DNA of 64,000 nucleotides from JAKFWF01 sp963750535 (GTDB taxonomy: Bacteria; Pseudomonadota; Alphaproteobacteria; Rhizobiales; Hyphomicrobiaceae): contig CAVVRF010000013.1 in the NCBI GenBank assembly GCA_963750535.1, forward strand, positions 1 to 64,000, read 5' to 3'. The notes beneath the pieces were generated by a model that was not told the origin of the DNA, did not search any database, and worked only from the letters and a program-made list of their open reading frames with translations. Shown here piece after piece: positions 62,810-64,000 of the stretch (position 1 is its first letter; the number at the start of each line of letters is the position of its first letter). A program made the translations under genes and the position numbers.

Positions 62810-64000
62810 TTGATCAGACAGCCACACGTAAAGCTCATGGCCGCGTCGCTCGCGGCCATGATCGCTTTTGCCGGGTTCGTCTGGCTGGGCCTGAGCTATC
62901 GCTCAGTCCTGTTTGCGTCGGCGCGACCGGTTGTCGTCGCCAGCTCCCTGACGGCGCTCGGCGTCGGGCTGATCGTTTGTGGTTGGGTCTCATTGCGGTC
63001 GGCGCATCGCGCGGCTCGACGCGCGGCCGCGCTCACTGCATTGGGCGCGCTGCTGGCGCTCGGCGTGTTCGCCCATACCGAGCATGCATTCCGATCGGCG
63101 CGAACGAATGCCTTTGCGACGCCGGGCGCCGATCTGCGGGCGGTCGGCCGTCATGTCGTCGTCGGTTATCGGAGCGCCGCCGAATTGAAGCGGTTGATAG
63201 CGGCCGGCGCCATCGGCGGTGTGTTCGTCACCGCCCGCAATGCACAGGGCAGGTCGGCAAGCGCGCTCGCCGCCGAGATCGCCGAATTCCAGGAGCTGGC
63301 AAAGGCGAGCGGCATTGGCAAGCTGGTCATAACGACCGACCAGGAAGGCGGCATGGTCTCGCGCCTATCGCCGCCACTGCCGCGGCCGCGTGCGCTGTCC
63401 CAATTGATCGCCGGTGGGGCGGGCGAAGCAGACCGGATACGCCTCGTGCGCGCAGCAGCCGCCGAGGCCGGCCGCGACCTCGCACGCCTTGGTGTCACGC
63501 TGAACTTCGCGCCGGTGGTCGATATCGACTTTGGTATCCGCAATGCCGCCGATCGCTACTCGCGGATCGGCGAGCGCGCGATCTCGAGCGACCCTGTGGT
63601 CGTCGCCGGTGTCGCGCGCGCCTATTGCGAGGGGCTGGCATCGGCCGGAGTGCGTTGCACGCTTAAGCATTTTCCCGGACTGGGGCGCGTTGCCGAGGAT
63701 ACGCATGTCGCCGGCGCGGAGCTCGAGGCGCCGCTCGCCGATCTGGAGCGCAGCGATTGGCTGCCGTTTCGCGAGGTCCTGGCGTCGGGCAACGCGGCCG
63801 TGATGGTCGGTCATGTCGGCCTCCCGGCGATCGAGCGCGATCGGCCGGCCTCGACCTCGCGCGCGCTGATCGGTGGCGTGCTGCGCGATGCCTGGCGCTT
63901 CGACGGACTGGTCGTGACCGACGATCTCACGATGGCCGCCGCATCGATGCGGCCGGGCGGCATCGGCGCATCGGCGGTCGAAAGCCTCGCCGCCGGTGCC
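62810..64000 (+). CDS. Membrane-anchored glycoside hydrolase family 3 enzyme (partial)
   Basis: The gene runs off the window after 397 codons. The N-terminus has three hydrophobic segments (about residues 8-30, 42-62 and 73-92). A GH3 barrel of the NagZ/beta-hexosaminidase type follows: LVITTDQEGGMVSRL, LGVTLNFAPVVDIDFGIRN, CTLKHFPGLGRVAEDTHVAG with the K-H-F-P-G signature, and VVTDDLTMAAAS with the expected nucleophile Asp. NagZ itself is cytoplasmic and has no such anchor, so a periplasmic or outward-facing relative is likely. The TTG at 62810 follows GAGG; ATG 62837 is an alternative. Confidence 0.85.
   Translation, partial: MIRQPHVKLMAASLAAMIAFAGFVWLGLSYRSVLFASARPVVVASSLTALGVGLIVCGWVSLRSAHRAARRAAALTALGALLALGVFAHTEHAFRSARTNAFATPGADLRAVGRHVVVGYRSAAELKRLIAAGAIGGVFVTARNAQGRSASALAAEIAEFQELAKASGIGKLVITTDQEGGMVSRLSPPLPRPRALSQLIAGGAGEADRIRLVRAAAAEAGRDLARLGVTLNFAPVVDIDFGIRNAADRYSRIGERAISSDPVVVAGVARAYCEGLASAGVRCTLKHFPGLGRVAEDTHVAGAELEAPLADLERSDWLPFREVLASGNAAVMVGHVGLPAIERDRPASTSRALIGGVLRDAWRFDGLVVTDDLTMAAASMRPGGIGASAVESLAAGA

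Overview
The window looks like one stretch of chromosome from a high-GC alphaproteobacterium, most likely of the Hyphomicrobiales (Bradyrhizobium/Rhodoplanes-like). Four things support this: a CcrM-type GANTC methyltransferase with a CtrA-like box upstream, an SOS operator of the alphaproteobacterial form GAAC-N7-GAAC in front of imuA-imuB-dnaE2, a FixK/FnrL-like box, and the gene families present (DUF1007/NicO, DUF3297, FkbM). No rRNA, tRNA, CRISPR array or prophage was seen.

Positions 1-22 kb are an accessory-rich region. It opens with a broken IS200-type transposase, a decayed fragment of folD and a DUF1254 gene with four frameshifts. A LuxR-type regulator, a PPOX-fold protein, intact folD, DUF167/YggT, a LysR regulator and two transporters follow. 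The most striking gene (9851-12176, minus) joins a type-I periplasmic binding domain to a pentameric ligand-gated ion channel. Divergent from it runs a catabolic cluster: type II dehydroquinase, QsuB-like dehydroshikimate dehydratase, a shikimate dehydrogenase homologue and two tandem FAD dehydrogenases. Together these point to quinate/shikimate conversion to protocatechuate. rarA and an exported copper-storage (Csp) protein close the region.

Positions 22-31.5 kb hold an isolated block of the division/cell-wall cluster (murD-ftsW-murG-murC-murB-ddl, mostly with 4-base overlaps), bordered on the left by repeats. A beta-carbonic anhydrase and ccrM follow. Positions 31.5-42 kb carry a ThDP enzyme, a VWA/DnaJ pair, a SPOR-tailed D,D-carboxypeptidase, a thioredoxin-like protein, a putative Zur-controlled zinc cluster (NicO permease, DUF1007, ZnuA-like) and an L,D-transpeptidase. 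Positions 42-48 kb are the SOS mutasome. Positions 48-64 kb carry gamma-glutamyltransferase, a ThiO-like oxidase, a glycosyltransferase, a methyltransferase, mobA-mobB coupled to a subtilase-fold protein without its catalytic triad, a cytochrome b/cytochrome c pair, rpsD, an RNA methyltransferase with an unusual N-terminus, an FkbM methyltransferase, icd and a GH3 enzyme cut by the window end.

Two cross-cutting signals stand out. About ten reading frames are broken by what look like single extra bases, which suggests residual sequencing error rather than decay for most of them. A family of about 75-bp palindromes bounded by CTAGTGT/ACACTAG occurs as pairs at two distant loci.
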